DNA from: Magnetococcales bacterium
Lineage (GTDB): Bacteria; Pseudomonadota; Magnetococcia; Magnetococcales; JADFYX01
Length of the DNA stretch: 61,254 bases
Reading direction: 5' to 3'
NCBI GenBank assembly: GCA_015232365.1
Contig: JADFZU010000011.1
Coordinates: 1 to 61,254 of the forward strand
Below the pieces are notes generated by a model. That model searched no databases, was not told the DNA's origin, and saw only the letters and a program-made list of their open reading frames with translations. Shown in pieces: positions 9,383 through 17,535 of the stretch (positions are counted from its first letter, which is position 1; the number at the start of each line of letters is the position of its first letter). The position numbers were made by a program, and so were the translations under genes.

Positions 9383-9889
9383 CTAATGCTCAAGAGTTAC
9401 CACGCCTTTTTGCTGGAACGAAAATGGCCCAACAAATAAAATATCTACTTTAACTCTACCAGAAACCCGATAGTTTACGCTTTTTTTCCTAGCTTTAATA
9501 AGTTTTGCCACAGGCCCGGATATTTTAAATAGAGATGTTGAAACAACTACTTCAAACTCATGGTCACCAGAAGCTGGAACGACAAACGGTTCAGTAGTCA
9601 CTCCGTTAGCGGCTACCATATCTTCCAGCTCTAATGTACAACTTAAAGAGGATATAGGAATCTCGACATCATTTGGATTGGAAACCTTAAGCCTAACCAT
9701 AAGCTTTTGATTAAAAACAGATATTTTTCCATACTTTACATCAACCAATTCAATAGTTGGCTTTTGCAAATCATTTTTTGAAAATACACGGGGAAACTGT
9801 TTGATATATGTACAAGATGTGAGCAACATTGCCAACAATATACAAATTATTCGGCCGAAGCTAATCACCTGAAACCCTCTGCTCAACAT
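9383..9889 (-). CDS. LEA14/WHy-domain lipoprotein
   Basis: Small secreted lipoprotein (168 residues from the chosen ATG). The start at 9889 is preferred to the longer frame (9940) because AGGG lies 6-7 bp upstream and the signal peptide then starts at the N-terminus; the lipobox is LLTSC. The remainder fits the WHy/LEA_2 beta-sandwich: PTIELVDVKYGKISVFNQKLMVRLKVSNPND, then VPASGDHEFEVVV. Proteins of this class are linked to desiccation or envelope stress in bacteria, but their function is not settled. It lies 104 bp upstream of the OmpA-like gene on the same strand. Confidence 0.75.
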   Translation of the reverse strand: MLSRGFQVISFGRIICILLAMLLTSCTYIKQFPRVFSKNDLQKPTIELVDVKYGKISVFNQKLMVRLKVSNPNDVEIPISSLSCTLELEDMVAANGVTTEPFVVPASGDHEFEVVVSTSLFKISGPVAKLIKARKKSVNYRVSGRVKVDILFVGPFSFQQKGVVTLEH

Positions 9890-10240
9890 ACCATTCCCTA
9901 TAATATTACAATAAATACCCAGGTTAAGGCTTGAACCCATACATAGCAGTTAGAAGAACCCACCTCCAACCAGCTTTCCAGGTTGAAATTTAATCTGTCA
10001 TCATAACCCAGATATTTTCTGAATTACAGACATTTCGCTTTATAATTACTTTCCAACGAAAATACATCTACTTTTGAGTGATTATTTAACTATTGCAAGC
10101 AGAAAAAACATATTACAAACAATATGATAAACAATAATTAATCATGATTCAACAAATAAACTGACTATGTAGTAAATAGACAAAAAAAATAGAACATCTG
10201 CTATTCCAAGTACCGAAATCACTTAATCTACGCTATTATT

Positions 10241-10416
10241 AATCTAGAAATGGCAGTTTGGCGTGCATGAATAGCACAACATATTGGTTTGTCTGGTGCA
10301 ATCAGGAAAAATAGAAACCACCTTGTTGATGATAAGAATTTTTTCTGGTTTGCCTGATGAATCAATAGTTTGCACAAGTGATACTAGAACAACTTCTGAA
10401 CCTAGGATTAAAGACC
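10241..10416 (+). repeat. Interspersed palindromic repeat, copy B
   Basis: The 641-bp gene-free stretch 9890-10530 contains this element. Its left arm (gcacaacatattggtttgtctgg, about 10274) and inverted right arm (ctgatgaatcaatagtttgcac, about 10354) form an imperfect stem around a central CCACCTTGTTGATGATAAG. The right end is acttctgaacctaggattaaag. The same arms recur in copies A, C and D, in the same orientation. Near 9945-9975 a further fragment (agttagaagaacccacct) resembles the terminal repeat of copy A. The rest of the gap is AT-rich with nothing recognised. The element ends about 115 bp before the PilZ gene. Confidence 0.7.
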
Positions 10417-10530
10417 AACTCTGTGGATTTAATGATAGAAACAGGTCATAAAGCATTCGTTATACAGTTGAAATTAAAAAATTTTAGTTTCAACACTTAG
10501 GAACTGGACAAAGCACAAAGGAGAGAACAG

Positions 10531-11001
10531 ATGGATTTGCACCCCATAAAAACAGAAGAAGAGTTAGCCAACGAACTATTTCAACTGGCAGAGCGTGCAA
10601 AACTTGGCGGCCTGAAAAGTGACAATATAGATGCCATAGATGAAATTATCAATACAATCAACGAAAGTAGTGAAATAATTCCTAAAGAGCTGTTGCCTGA
10701 AAAAACTGGGCAGCCATTAACTGGAAGTGCAGTGCTACGCAACTCATACCGTATGAGCGTGAATAGAGATGCAGTTGCTATTTTGCAAGAGCAGCGACTG
10801 CACATGAAAATTACCGATGTCAGCACCTCAGGGTTTGGGCTACATTCTGAAACTGAGGTCCCATTTGGAGAGAATATCTATCTGGAGATAAATGGACTAG
10901 ATGGAATGGATCTCTTCTCTTGCTTGATCTGCTCTTGCGAACCCCAAGAAGGTGGTTTTCATGTCGGTGTAAAAATCAACAGAAAACTGCCGAGATTATA
11001 A
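10531..11001 (+). CDS. PilZ-domain protein
   Basis: 156-residue cytoplasmic protein, strong AAAGGAGAG ribosome site. Residues 1-60 are helical and acidic with no known family. Residues about 70-156 fit a PilZ c-di-GMP-binding domain: an arginine pair in YRMSVNR (four residues between the arginines, against three in the RxxxR consensus), then ITDVSTSGFGL matching D-x-S-x-x-G, and a closing FHVGVKIN strand. It could couple c-di-GMP levels to surface behaviour, such as the pilus locus in this window. That link is inference; the genes are 30 kb apart. Confidence 0.8.
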   Translation: MDLHPIKTEEELANELFQLAERAKLGGLKSDNIDAIDEIINTINESSEIIPKELLPEKTGQPLTGSAVLRNSYRMSVNRDAVAILQEQRLHMKITDVSTSGFGLHSETEVPFGENIYLEINGLDGMDLFSCLICSCEPQEGGFHVGVKINRKLPRL

Positions 11002-11112
11002 CCAAAATATCTCATTAATTTGGATATAATCTCTTCTTATAATGATTAACCCAAACTATTGTTAATAACATCTGACAAATTGTAAATCTCACAGCTTTGG
11101 GTTTGTCATGAA

Positions 11113-11185
11113 CATTTAACATAGATTCAACAGTTGTTCGCAAATCACTGGCACAACCTCTTGATTCACTTGGCAAACCAGAAAA
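11113..11185 (-). repeat. Interspersed palindromic repeat, partial copy F
   Basis: On the minus strand this reads tttttctggtttgccaag, then tgaatcaagaggttgtgcc, then agtgatttgcgaacaactg. It aligns over about 65 bp with the right half of copy B (ttttttctggtttgcctga, tgaatcaatagtttgcaca, agtgatactagaacaactt). It is inverted relative to the other copies and abuts the end of recognisable histidine-kinase coding sequence at 11186. Confidence 0.6.
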
Positions 11186-11544
<359 letters not shown>

Positions 11545-11579
11545 CTATTTCCTAGCAAGTACTTTATGATTTTTTTTAT

Positions 11580-11625
11580 CCAGAAAACAAAAAACCCGCC
11601 AATTGGCGGGTTTTTTGTTTTCTGG
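11580..11625. terminator. Bidirectional intrinsic terminator (46-bp perfect palindrome)
   Basis: Each 23-bp half is the exact inverse of the other, meeting at CCAATTGG. The GC stem (ACCCGCC/GGCGGGT) is flanked by A6 on one side and T6 on the other, so it works as a Rho-independent terminator on both strands. It closes the DUF1538-PII-PII transcript, whose last stop is 9 bp away, and would stop transcription arriving from the PilZ/kinase-remnant side. Confidence 0.92.
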
Positions 11626-11633
11626 AGAGTTAA

Positions 11634-12008
11634 TCAACCCTCTACCTCATCAGGTATACCTTCCGGCAGGATAAACGGGGTTGCACCAACTAAATCGCAC
11701 TGATACATAAACCCGGAATCCTCACTACCCATGTCGGTTTTATCATATATATACTCAAAAAAATCTTCTGCTTGTTTGGCCGGCACAACAACTTCAACCA
11801 CCCTCACAGACTTAACCTCAAGATTTTTCTTACCTCGCTTACCATCGGCAGCTCCAGCAACTCCACGACACTTAAATGAGTTGGCGGTTATAATATCCTT
11901 CTTCTCTTTCAGTAGCTTGAGCAGTTCTGAATCTATACCATTATCAGGAAGCACACAGGTTATCAGCTTGGAGTCAGGAAAGGATTCAGGATCTTGTATT
12001 TTGGCCAT
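11634..12008 (-). CDS. PII-like signalling protein (second of pair)
   Basis: 124-residue protein with the compact alpha/beta layout of the PII superfamily. LITCVLPDNGIDSELLKLLKEKKD is the first strand and helix, then a T-loop-like region with KCRGVAGAADGKRGKKN, a core strand VRVVEVVVPAKQAEDFFEYIYDKTD, and a C-terminal loop SGFMYQCDLVGATPFILP. It differs clearly from GlnB/GlnK: the uridylylated Tyr T-loop signature is not visible. Start ATG has GGAGGCGAG upstream. It lies 11 bp after its paralogue and ends at a strong terminator. Likely role: binding an effector or nucleotide and controlling the DUF1538 membrane protein (inference from context). Confidence 0.72.
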   Translation of the reverse strand: MAKIQDPESFPDSKLITCVLPDNGIDSELLKLLKEKKDIITANSFKCRGVAGAADGKRGKKNLEVKSVRVVEVVVPAKQAEDFFEYIYDKTDMGSEDSGFMYQCDLVGATPFILPEGIPDEVEG

Positions 12009-12019
12009 GATCTCGCCTC

Positions 12020-12394
12020 CTATGCACTCTTTTGGAGTTTATCAAGAACCACCTGAGGAATATAAGTAGCGGCCTTCTCTAGAGGTGTTACATACATAAA
12101 GCCCATACCTGGTGTATCTAGCTGGCCTGCAAGATAGATATTGTCGAACACTGCATCCAACTGTTCAGTACCAACCACAATACTTACAACCTCTTTTTCA
12201 ACCTCAACAGCTACACCAAGAGCACCAAGGCGTTCTCTGATTCCGCTACCTTTGGCAAAAAAGACGGTCGCTCCCTGTGCACCAGCATCACGGGCAGCAT
12301 GGACAATGGTATCACCAAGACCACGTTGAACAATACATGTGATCAAACGAACATCGGTAAGAAATGTAATTTTCCGCTTAGCTGAAGACGCCAT
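12020..12394 (-). CDS. PII-like signalling protein (first of pair)
   Basis: 124 residues from the chosen ATG at 12394; a GTG three codons earlier gives the longer form, but AGGGGG sits 8 bp before the ATG. The PII fold is clearer here than in the second protein: LITCIVQRGLGDTIVHAARDAGAQGATVFFAKGSG matches the first strand, helix and start of the T-loop. IRERLGALGVAVEVEKEVVSIVVGTEQLDAVFDNIY forms the second half, and GMGFMYVTPLEKAATYIP is the C-terminal loop. Three PII subunits normally form a trimer with ligand sites between subunits. It is 54 bp downstream of the DUF1538 gene on the same strand. Confidence 0.8.
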   Translation of the reverse strand: MASSAKRKITFLTDVRLITCIVQRGLGDTIVHAARDAGAQGATVFFAKGSGIRERLGALGVAVEVEKEVVSIVVGTEQLDAVFDNIYLAGQLDTPGMGFMYVTPLEKAATYIPQVVLDKLQKSA

Positions 12395-12448
12395 AACGCG
12401 CACCCCCTAAAATAATTAACATACCCAAAAGGTAGTAAAAAAAATAAA

Positions 12449-14200
12449 TTATGCCTCTACAGGCTCTGCTTCTTCCGCTTTATCACGGGTAGTAAAGCGA
12501 ACCCACAGACCGGTCAGCATGACCGAGATAATCGGACCAATGGAAGCCATTGACAGCATTCCAAAACCTTCAACAACATCAACCGCTCCACCGACTCCAA
12601 GCCCCATAGCCAAAACCAGGGGCACAGTAATGGGGCCGGTAGTCACTCCAGCACTGTCCCAAGCAATATTGACAAACTCTTCAGTTGAGAGAGCAGTAAG
12701 AACAATAGCTATAGCGTAAGCCGGAATCAACATAACCGGTAGAGAAATATTAAATACAATCTTGGCAAGGCCAATGGCGATACCAAAAGCAACACCAAAG
12801 GAAACAGCATACATCAGAGTTGACTTTTTAAAGACACCCTGAGTCATGTTTTCCACTGTTGCACCAAGTGCGTTAAGGGCAGGCTCAGCCAATGTAGCTC
12901 CAAAACCCAAGAACCAAGCAAAAGCCAGAGCCAGAACCATTCCAACTATGTAGACATAGATAGGAGAGTCAGGCACAGCTTCAATACTGGCAAAAGCAGA
13001 AGGCAGTAGACTACCAGACTGCTCACCAAGAGAGGAGAGTCCGTATGTTAAACCAAGGTTGAAGGTAGCCATACCGATAATTGCCAAAGCGATACCATAT
13101 GCAACGATTCCTCCATTTTGCACCTTCTCTTTGAGGAGAACTCTCAAAACCAAAAACAGGAAGAGCACTAGAGGCAAGATCGCCCGGAAGGCTAGAACAA
13201 TATCAACCCCAGGAGACACATCATACCAAGGAGCCTGAGTAGTAACAGCACCAACTGCGGCAGCACCCTGTAGAATCTGCTCTACTGGAATAGTTGAAAC
13301 AACATAGATGGATAAACCAAGAACACCAATAATCGGAAAGATGGAGGCCAAGGTTACGATACCGAAACCGGAAAGAGTTTGACTTCCCTTACCAGCAGAT
13401 GAGGCGATACCAATTCCCAAAGATAGAACCAAAGGAACTGTAACCGGCCCTGTAGTAACCGCACCACAATCCCAAGCCAAGCCAAGAACTGGTTCCAGGT
13501 ATTCACTGGTTGTCGCGTAGAAGGTCATTCCCAAAGCTGGTGCCAACGCCGCATAGATCATCGGCTTTAAACTCCAACCTCGGAGAAAACGCATTGTACC
13601 AAGAATTGCCGCAAGCCCCACTCCAGCTCCAACAACCAAGACAAGTGTGCCAGACATGTCGTTAAGGAGTAGAAATAGATATGGTGCTTTATTGATATCA
13701 ACCAACTGCCCGGCAGTTTTAAGTGCACCAATCGCCGGTTCAGCAAAGGTAACACCCACACCTAGAAGAAAGGCTATGAGCAGAACAACCGGCAGGGTAG
13801 ACTTTTTCGGCAGCATGACACCAATTGTCTCACCAAAAGGCATAAGACCTAGAGCCAAACCCTCCATGAAAAACATCAAGCCAATCATCACCGCAACCAA
13901 TGCTATGGTGATACCAACAAAACCCTCAACCATCTGGTGTAATACTATAAGCTGGAAAAGAGCCAGGTAGACAGCAAGCGGAGTAACCGCACTGAATTGC
14001 TCCATAAACCGGCCAGAAGTATAGTTCTTGAGGATACGGTACATATCCTTAGGTCTCAGAGATACTTTTGGCGGTTGGTAAGGAATGATCTTACCTGCAC
14101 TATCCCGCTCAATCTTTGGAGACAGGGCGTTGTAGGAGATCTGCTGTGCAGTAACGGACACATCCCTTATGTACTGGCCATATCGAATTTTCTGGGTCAT
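12449..14200 (-). CDS. DUF1538 membrane protein, internally duplicated
   Basis: 583-residue polytopic membrane protein with about 12-14 hydrophobic segments after a 70-residue cytoplasmic N-terminus. Two halves repeat the same motifs: TFAEPAIGAL (151-160) and TLAEPALNAL (436-445), then WDCGAVTTGPVTVPLVL (243-259) and WDSAGVTTGPITVPLVL (514-530). Conserved Glu-Pro and Trp-Asp residues inside membrane segments suggest a pseudo-symmetric transporter or channel. The family has no assigned substrate that I know of. It is first in an operon with two PII-like proteins, which suggests PII-gated transport (inference). Ribosome site GAGGGGGAGT precedes ATG. Confidence 0.85.
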   Translation of the reverse strand: MTQKIRYGQYIRDVSVTAQQISYNALSPKIERDSAGKIIPYQPPKVSLRPKDMYRILKNYTSGRFMEQFSAVTPLAVYLALFQLIVLHQMVEGFVGITIALVAVMIGLMFFMEGLALGLMPFGETIGVMLPKKSTLPVVLLIAFLLGVGVTFAEPAIGALKTAGQLVDINKAPYLFLLLNDMSGTLVLVVGAGVGLAAILGTMRFLRGWSLKPMIYAALAPALGMTFYATTSEYLEPVLGLAWDCGAVTTGPVTVPLVLSLGIGIASSAGKGSQTLSGFGIVTLASIFPIIGVLGLSIYVVSTIPVEQILQGAAAVGAVTTQAPWYDVSPGVDIVLAFRAILPLVLFLFLVLRVLLKEKVQNGGIVAYGIALAIIGMATFNLGLTYGLSSLGEQSGSLLPSAFASIEAVPDSPIYVYIVGMVLALAFAWFLGFGATLAEPALNALGATVENMTQGVFKKSTLMYAVSFGVAFGIAIGLAKIVFNISLPVMLIPAYAIAIVLTALSTEEFVNIAWDSAGVTTGPITVPLVLAMGLGVGGAVDVVEGFGMLSMASIGPIISVMLTGLWVRFTTRDKAEEAEPVEA

Positions 14201-14396
14201 ATACTCCCCCTCTACACACTTATGCTTAACAATGGAATCATCTGATTTTTATCAAAATATAATATTTTTTGATATATATTTTTCTCTTCAAATAAAGCCT
14301 AGAGAACTATAGGTCAATTCCCTAACTTAAACAATTTATTCTCAACGTAAAACAACCAAATAGCAACGTTTTATTTTATAAAATTACTTTGACGTT

Positions 14397-15587
14397 TTAT
14401 TCGCTACCATCAAGAACATCTATTCCAGGCAAGGTTTTACCTTCCATTAACTCTAAAAATGCTCCACCTCCTGTTGATATATGGGAAACTTTATCTGCCA
14501 CTCCTGCCAAACGGATCGCAGCATCAGTATCGCCACCGCCAATTACGGTAACAGCTCCACTTGCTGCCACACTTGCTGCCAAACCAAGGGTCCCTTTGGC
14601 AAATGCCGGCTGTTCAAACACACCTAAAGGACCATTCCAGACTATAGTAGCAACCCCTTGCAGAGCCTTTTGAAAAATTGCCACAGAGTCTGGCCCCACA
14701 TCCAACCCCATCCAACCATCGGGGATATTGGTTACTGGAACCACATTTGTCTGAGCCTCTCCATCCATTGATTGGGCAACTACACAATCAACAGGCAACA
14801 AAAACTCCACCCCTCTCTCTTTAGCCCTCTCCTCTGCCGCTGCAGCAATTTCTAACATTTCATCCTCAACCAGAGATCCGCCGACTTGATAACCCCTGGC
14901 TTTAAAAAATGTATTGGCCATTGCTCCACCAATAATAATTTTGTCAACTTTTGCCAAAAGAGCCTGTATAACACCAATTTTTGTCGAGACCTTGGCCCCG
15001 CCCAAAATTGCCACTACCGGCTTTTTTGGATTGCTGATAGCCCGGTTGAAATAGTCTATCTCTGCTGCCATAAGCAGCCCGGCAACCGCTGGAGAGACCA
15101 GCTCTGCCACACCAACATTGGAAGCATGTGCACGGTGTGCAGTTCCAAAAGCATCATTTACCACCACGTCTGCCAGTTTGGCGAAACCGGCAGCCAGAGC
15201 AGGATCATTTTTTGTCTCACCGGGATGAAAACGAACATTTTCCAATAACAGTACATCTCCAGGCCGTAAAGCATCAACCTGGGCTTCAACCTCTGGTCCT
15301 ACACAATCTTCAGCCAACTGCACCGGCCGGTCCAACAGCTCAGATAGACGCATGGCAACCGGCTTGAGTGAAAGAGCAGGGACCACACTCCCTTTAGGCC
15401 GTCCTAGATGAGAAGCCAATACCACCCTGCCACCTCTATCGATAATTTTTTGAATAGTCGGTACAGCCCCTCTAATCCTGGTATCTTCTCTAATAGCCCC
15501 CTCTTTGGTGAGGGGGACATTAAAATCAACCCTGACAAAAACCCGTTTATTTTCAAGATCTACATCATCAATGTTTAATTTATCCAT
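14397..15587 (-). CDS. pgk: Phosphoglycerate kinase
   Basis: 396-residue cytoplasmic glycolytic/gluconeogenic enzyme converting 1,3-bisphosphoglycerate and ADP to 3-phosphoglycerate and ATP. Family signatures are visible in order: RVDFNVPL near residue 19, the substrate loop SHLGRPKG, ENVRFHPGE, a Lys-rich hinge AILGGAKVSTKIG, and the C-terminal nucleotide motif GGGDTDAA and STGGGAFLELMEGK. Length is normal and all key regions are present. The gene follows the cytochrome bc1 chaperone-like gene by 13 bp, and the gap to DUF1538 is 196 bp. No gapA, tkt or fba neighbour is present. Confidence 0.97.
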   Translation of the reverse strand: MDKLNIDDVDLENKRVFVRVDFNVPLTKEGAIREDTRIRGAVPTIQKIIDRGGRVVLASHLGRPKGSVVPALSLKPVAMRLSELLDRPVQLAEDCVGPEVEAQVDALRPGDVLLLENVRFHPGETKNDPALAAGFAKLADVVVNDAFGTAHRAHASNVGVAELVSPAVAGLLMAAEIDYFNRAISNPKKPVVAILGGAKVSTKIGVIQALLAKVDKIIIGGAMANTFFKARGYQVGGSLVEDEMLEIAAAAEERAKERGVEFLLPVDCVVAQSMDGEAQTNVVPVTNIPDGWMGLDVGPDSVAIFQKALQGVATIVWNGPLGVFEQPAFAKGTLGLAASVAASGAVTVIGGGDTDAAIRLAGVADKVSHISTGGGAFLELMEGKTLPGIDVLDGSE

Positions 15588-15600
15588 TTTTCAAAAAACC

Positions 15601-16095
15601 TTATCTAGAGTTCATCATAATACCTGGGAACCCTTCTAAAGCAGCCAGGATGGTATCAATTCTACCATCGTCGACATCGGCCCCAACAAGAATATTCCTG
15701 GCAATAGCTTTTCTCAATCCAGCTTTATCATCACTCTCCCATGCGGCAAGGTATACATTACGCCGTCCTGTTGCATCCTGCATGGCCTGTTGCATTCTTG
15801 CTCCAATGCGAATATCAGTAACGCCACGAATACGCAAACTCTCTTGAATACCTTCAAAAACAATTTCCCAGAATGCATGGGAAAACTCTTTGTCTTCCCT
15901 GAGACAGTAGAGCAGATAAGCAGAGAAAAACACCATTAAATCAAAGCGTAGATCATAGTCATCTTTAACCTTAAGACCACCGTTTGCTGACAGATCCAGG
16001 AGATGGTCAACCATACGGTCATGGACACCCATCACCTGCTCTCTTAGCTGCTTTTTCTGCTTTTTGGCTGCCAACCATTTACTCCAAAATAACAT
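15601..16095 (-). CDS. Ubiquinol-cytochrome c chaperone-family protein
   Basis: 164-residue soluble, mainly helical protein with no signal peptide. The segment YDLRFDLMVFFSAYLLYCLRED...FSHAFWEIVFEGIQESLRIRGVTDIRIGARMQQAMQDATGRRNVYLAAWES matches the pattern of the Cbp3-like ubiquinol-cytochrome c chaperone family (first helix, FxxMFEDxDxxLRExGVGD-like core, GR-Y motif). In mitochondria such proteins assist cytochrome b assembly into complex III; the bacterial role is less certain. It is directly upstream of pgk on the same strand. The gene codes away from the BamE-like gene. Confidence 0.72.
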   Translation of the reverse strand: MLFWSKWLAAKKQKKQLREQVMGVHDRMVDHLLDLSANGGLKVKDDYDLRFDLMVFFSAYLLYCLREDKEFSHAFWEIVFEGIQESLRIRGVTDIRIGARMQQAMQDATGRRNVYLAAWESDDKAGLRKAIARNILVGADVDDGRIDTILAALEGFPGIMMNSR

Positions 16096-16224
16096 AGAAA
16101 CTTTTCTCCAGCCCCATTAAGGGGTTATAATGTTGACTTAGACCAATTTTTATTGCAAAAGATAGGATCGCATAGTCGCTATCTATTAAACTATAAAATT
16201 TTTAATTTAAGCTACAGGTATCTC

Positions 16225-16809
16225 ATGCCTAAACCATTTTTAATACTACCACGAACCATCTTCTTCCTTATCTTGCTCATCGGTCTGGCTGGCTGTCAAG
16301 CTCGTATGCAGGAAACCGGTTCTATGATCAAGCCGGAAGATGTCAATAAAATTGTGGTTGGCGTTACAAATCATGAAGAGGTAAAAAAACTGCTTGGACC
16401 TGCAACAATAATTAACACCTTCCGTCGTGAACGGTGGATCTACATCCAGGACCGCCGATATAAAAACATGCAACGGACATTTGCCAGAGCAGTCAACCGT
16501 ATTGAAATCACCTTCGATAAACAAGGCATAGTTGAAAAGATTGAGCGAAACTTCGGAGACTCTCTAATCGACCCGGAGAATAACGAGTCCTCAAGCCTCA
16601 GATCAAAATGGGGTAGCTGGTTCTGGAAAGGCAGCTATGATAAACCGGCAACCGGTGAAGAGGCTCCATCTTCTCCTACAACAGATAAAGCTGAAGAGAC
16701 GGACAAAGCAACGGTTGAAGGAAAACCGGCAGCAGATAAACAGGAAACTGATGGAGCCGTTAATGGTGAAGATGATAAAAAGGCCAAAGATTGGTGGCGT
16801 TTCTGGTAA
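16225..16809 (+). CDS. BamE/SmpA-like outer-membrane lipoprotein
   Basis: Lipoprotein of 194 residues from ATG 16225; the longer frame begins at TTG 16153 and would bury the signal peptide, so it was rejected. Signal peptide then lipobox IGLAGC. The mature part has the BamE-like pattern: MIKPEDVNKIVVGVTNHEEVKKLLGPATIINTF, then RRERWIYIQDRRYKN and a strand with RIEITFDKQGIVEKIE. The C-terminal 60 residues are a Lys/Glu/Thr-rich tail not found in short BamE. It is probably a BamE relative rather than the essential BAM subunit, since it lacks the fur neighbourhood. It precedes the MTA salvage pair by 15 bp. Confidence 0.75.
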   Translation: MPKPFLILPRTIFFLILLIGLAGCQARMQETGSMIKPEDVNKIVVGVTNHEEVKKLLGPATIINTFRRERWIYIQDRRYKNMQRTFARAVNRIEITFDKQGIVEKIERNFGDSLIDPENNESSSLRSKWGSWFWKGSYDKPATGEEAPSSPTTDKAEETDKATVEGKPAADKQETDGAVNGEDDKKAKDWWRFW

Positions 16810-16824
16810 GCTTGGAGTGTCAAA

Positions 16825-17535
16825 ATGCACCCGTTCAAACTAGCTGTTATCGGTGGAACAAGCCTTCTTGAGTCGGACCTTTTCCGTAACGCTACACCAA
16901 CCATAATAACAACCAAATATGGTCCGGCAACAATAATGGAGCAAGCCTCGATTCTGTTTCTGCAACGCCACGGCCTACAACAGTACACCCCTCCCCATAA
17001 AATCAACCATCACGCCAATATAGCAGCACTAAAAGATAGCGGTGCAACCCATATTATATCTGTTGGCTCAGTTGGCGGAATGCGTAAGGAGTTGGCTCCT
17101 GGCAAGGTTTTAATCCCCGACGATTTTTTTGCTCCCCATCTGGCTCCAACATTTTTTAACGATACCCAAGGCCACATAACACCTGGTTTTGACCAAAGTT
17201 GGCGACAATCTATACTCGACATTTTAAACAACACCAATACCAAACCAATTGATGGTGGAGTCTATTGGCAGACCATCGGTCCCCGTTTTGAGACCAAAGC
17301 GGAGATCTCTTTCTATCAGCCCCATGTCCACGTAGTCGGAATGACGGTCGCCTCTGAGTGCATTTTGGCCTCTGAATACAAAATTCCCTACAGTGCTATA
17401 TGTATGATAGACAACTATGCCAATGGAGTTGTCGATGAGGAGTTGACCTTTGCCTCATTCAAAAAACAGGTTAGTGCCAACGAAGCCCAACTAGTTATTA
17501 TCATAAAAACCCTATTGGAAAAATTAAGCCCATGA
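16825..17535 (+). CDS. S-methyl-5'-thioinosine phosphorylase (MTAP family)
   Basis: 236-residue purine nucleoside phosphorylase of the MTAP/PNP family. Phosphate-binding IGGTSLL at the N-terminus, the YTPPHKINHHANI base/ribose motif, VGSVGGMRKEL, and GPRFETKAEI are all present. At the position of the Asp that selects adenine in MTAP (TDYD motif), this protein has MIDNYAN with N197, which fits a 6-oxopurine such as methylthioinosine. This is supported by the next gene, an MTA deaminase, which overlaps the stop by 4 bp (ATGA). It would split methylthioinosine into hypoxanthine and methylthioribose 1-phosphate. Ribosome site TTGGAG. Confidence 0.85.
   Translation: MHPFKLAVIGGTSLLESDLFRNATPTIITTKYGPATIMEQASILFLQRHGLQQYTPPHKINHHANIAALKDSGATHIISVGSVGGMRKELAPGKVLIPDDFFAPHLAPTFFNDTQGHITPGFDQSWRQSILDILNNTNTKPIDGGVYWQTIGPRFETKAEISFYQPHVHVVGMTVASECILASEYKIPYSAICMIDNYANGVVDEELTFASFKKQVSANEAQLVIIIKTLLEKLSP

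Noticed and set aside
10244-10456. Minus-strand ORF in the gap before the PilZ gene, with an IDSSGKxEK-like peptide shared with a 98-residue ORF at 18727-19023
   Set aside because: The similarity comes from the DNA repeat (copies B and C). Copies A and D have stops in the same frame, so the peptides are not under coding selection.
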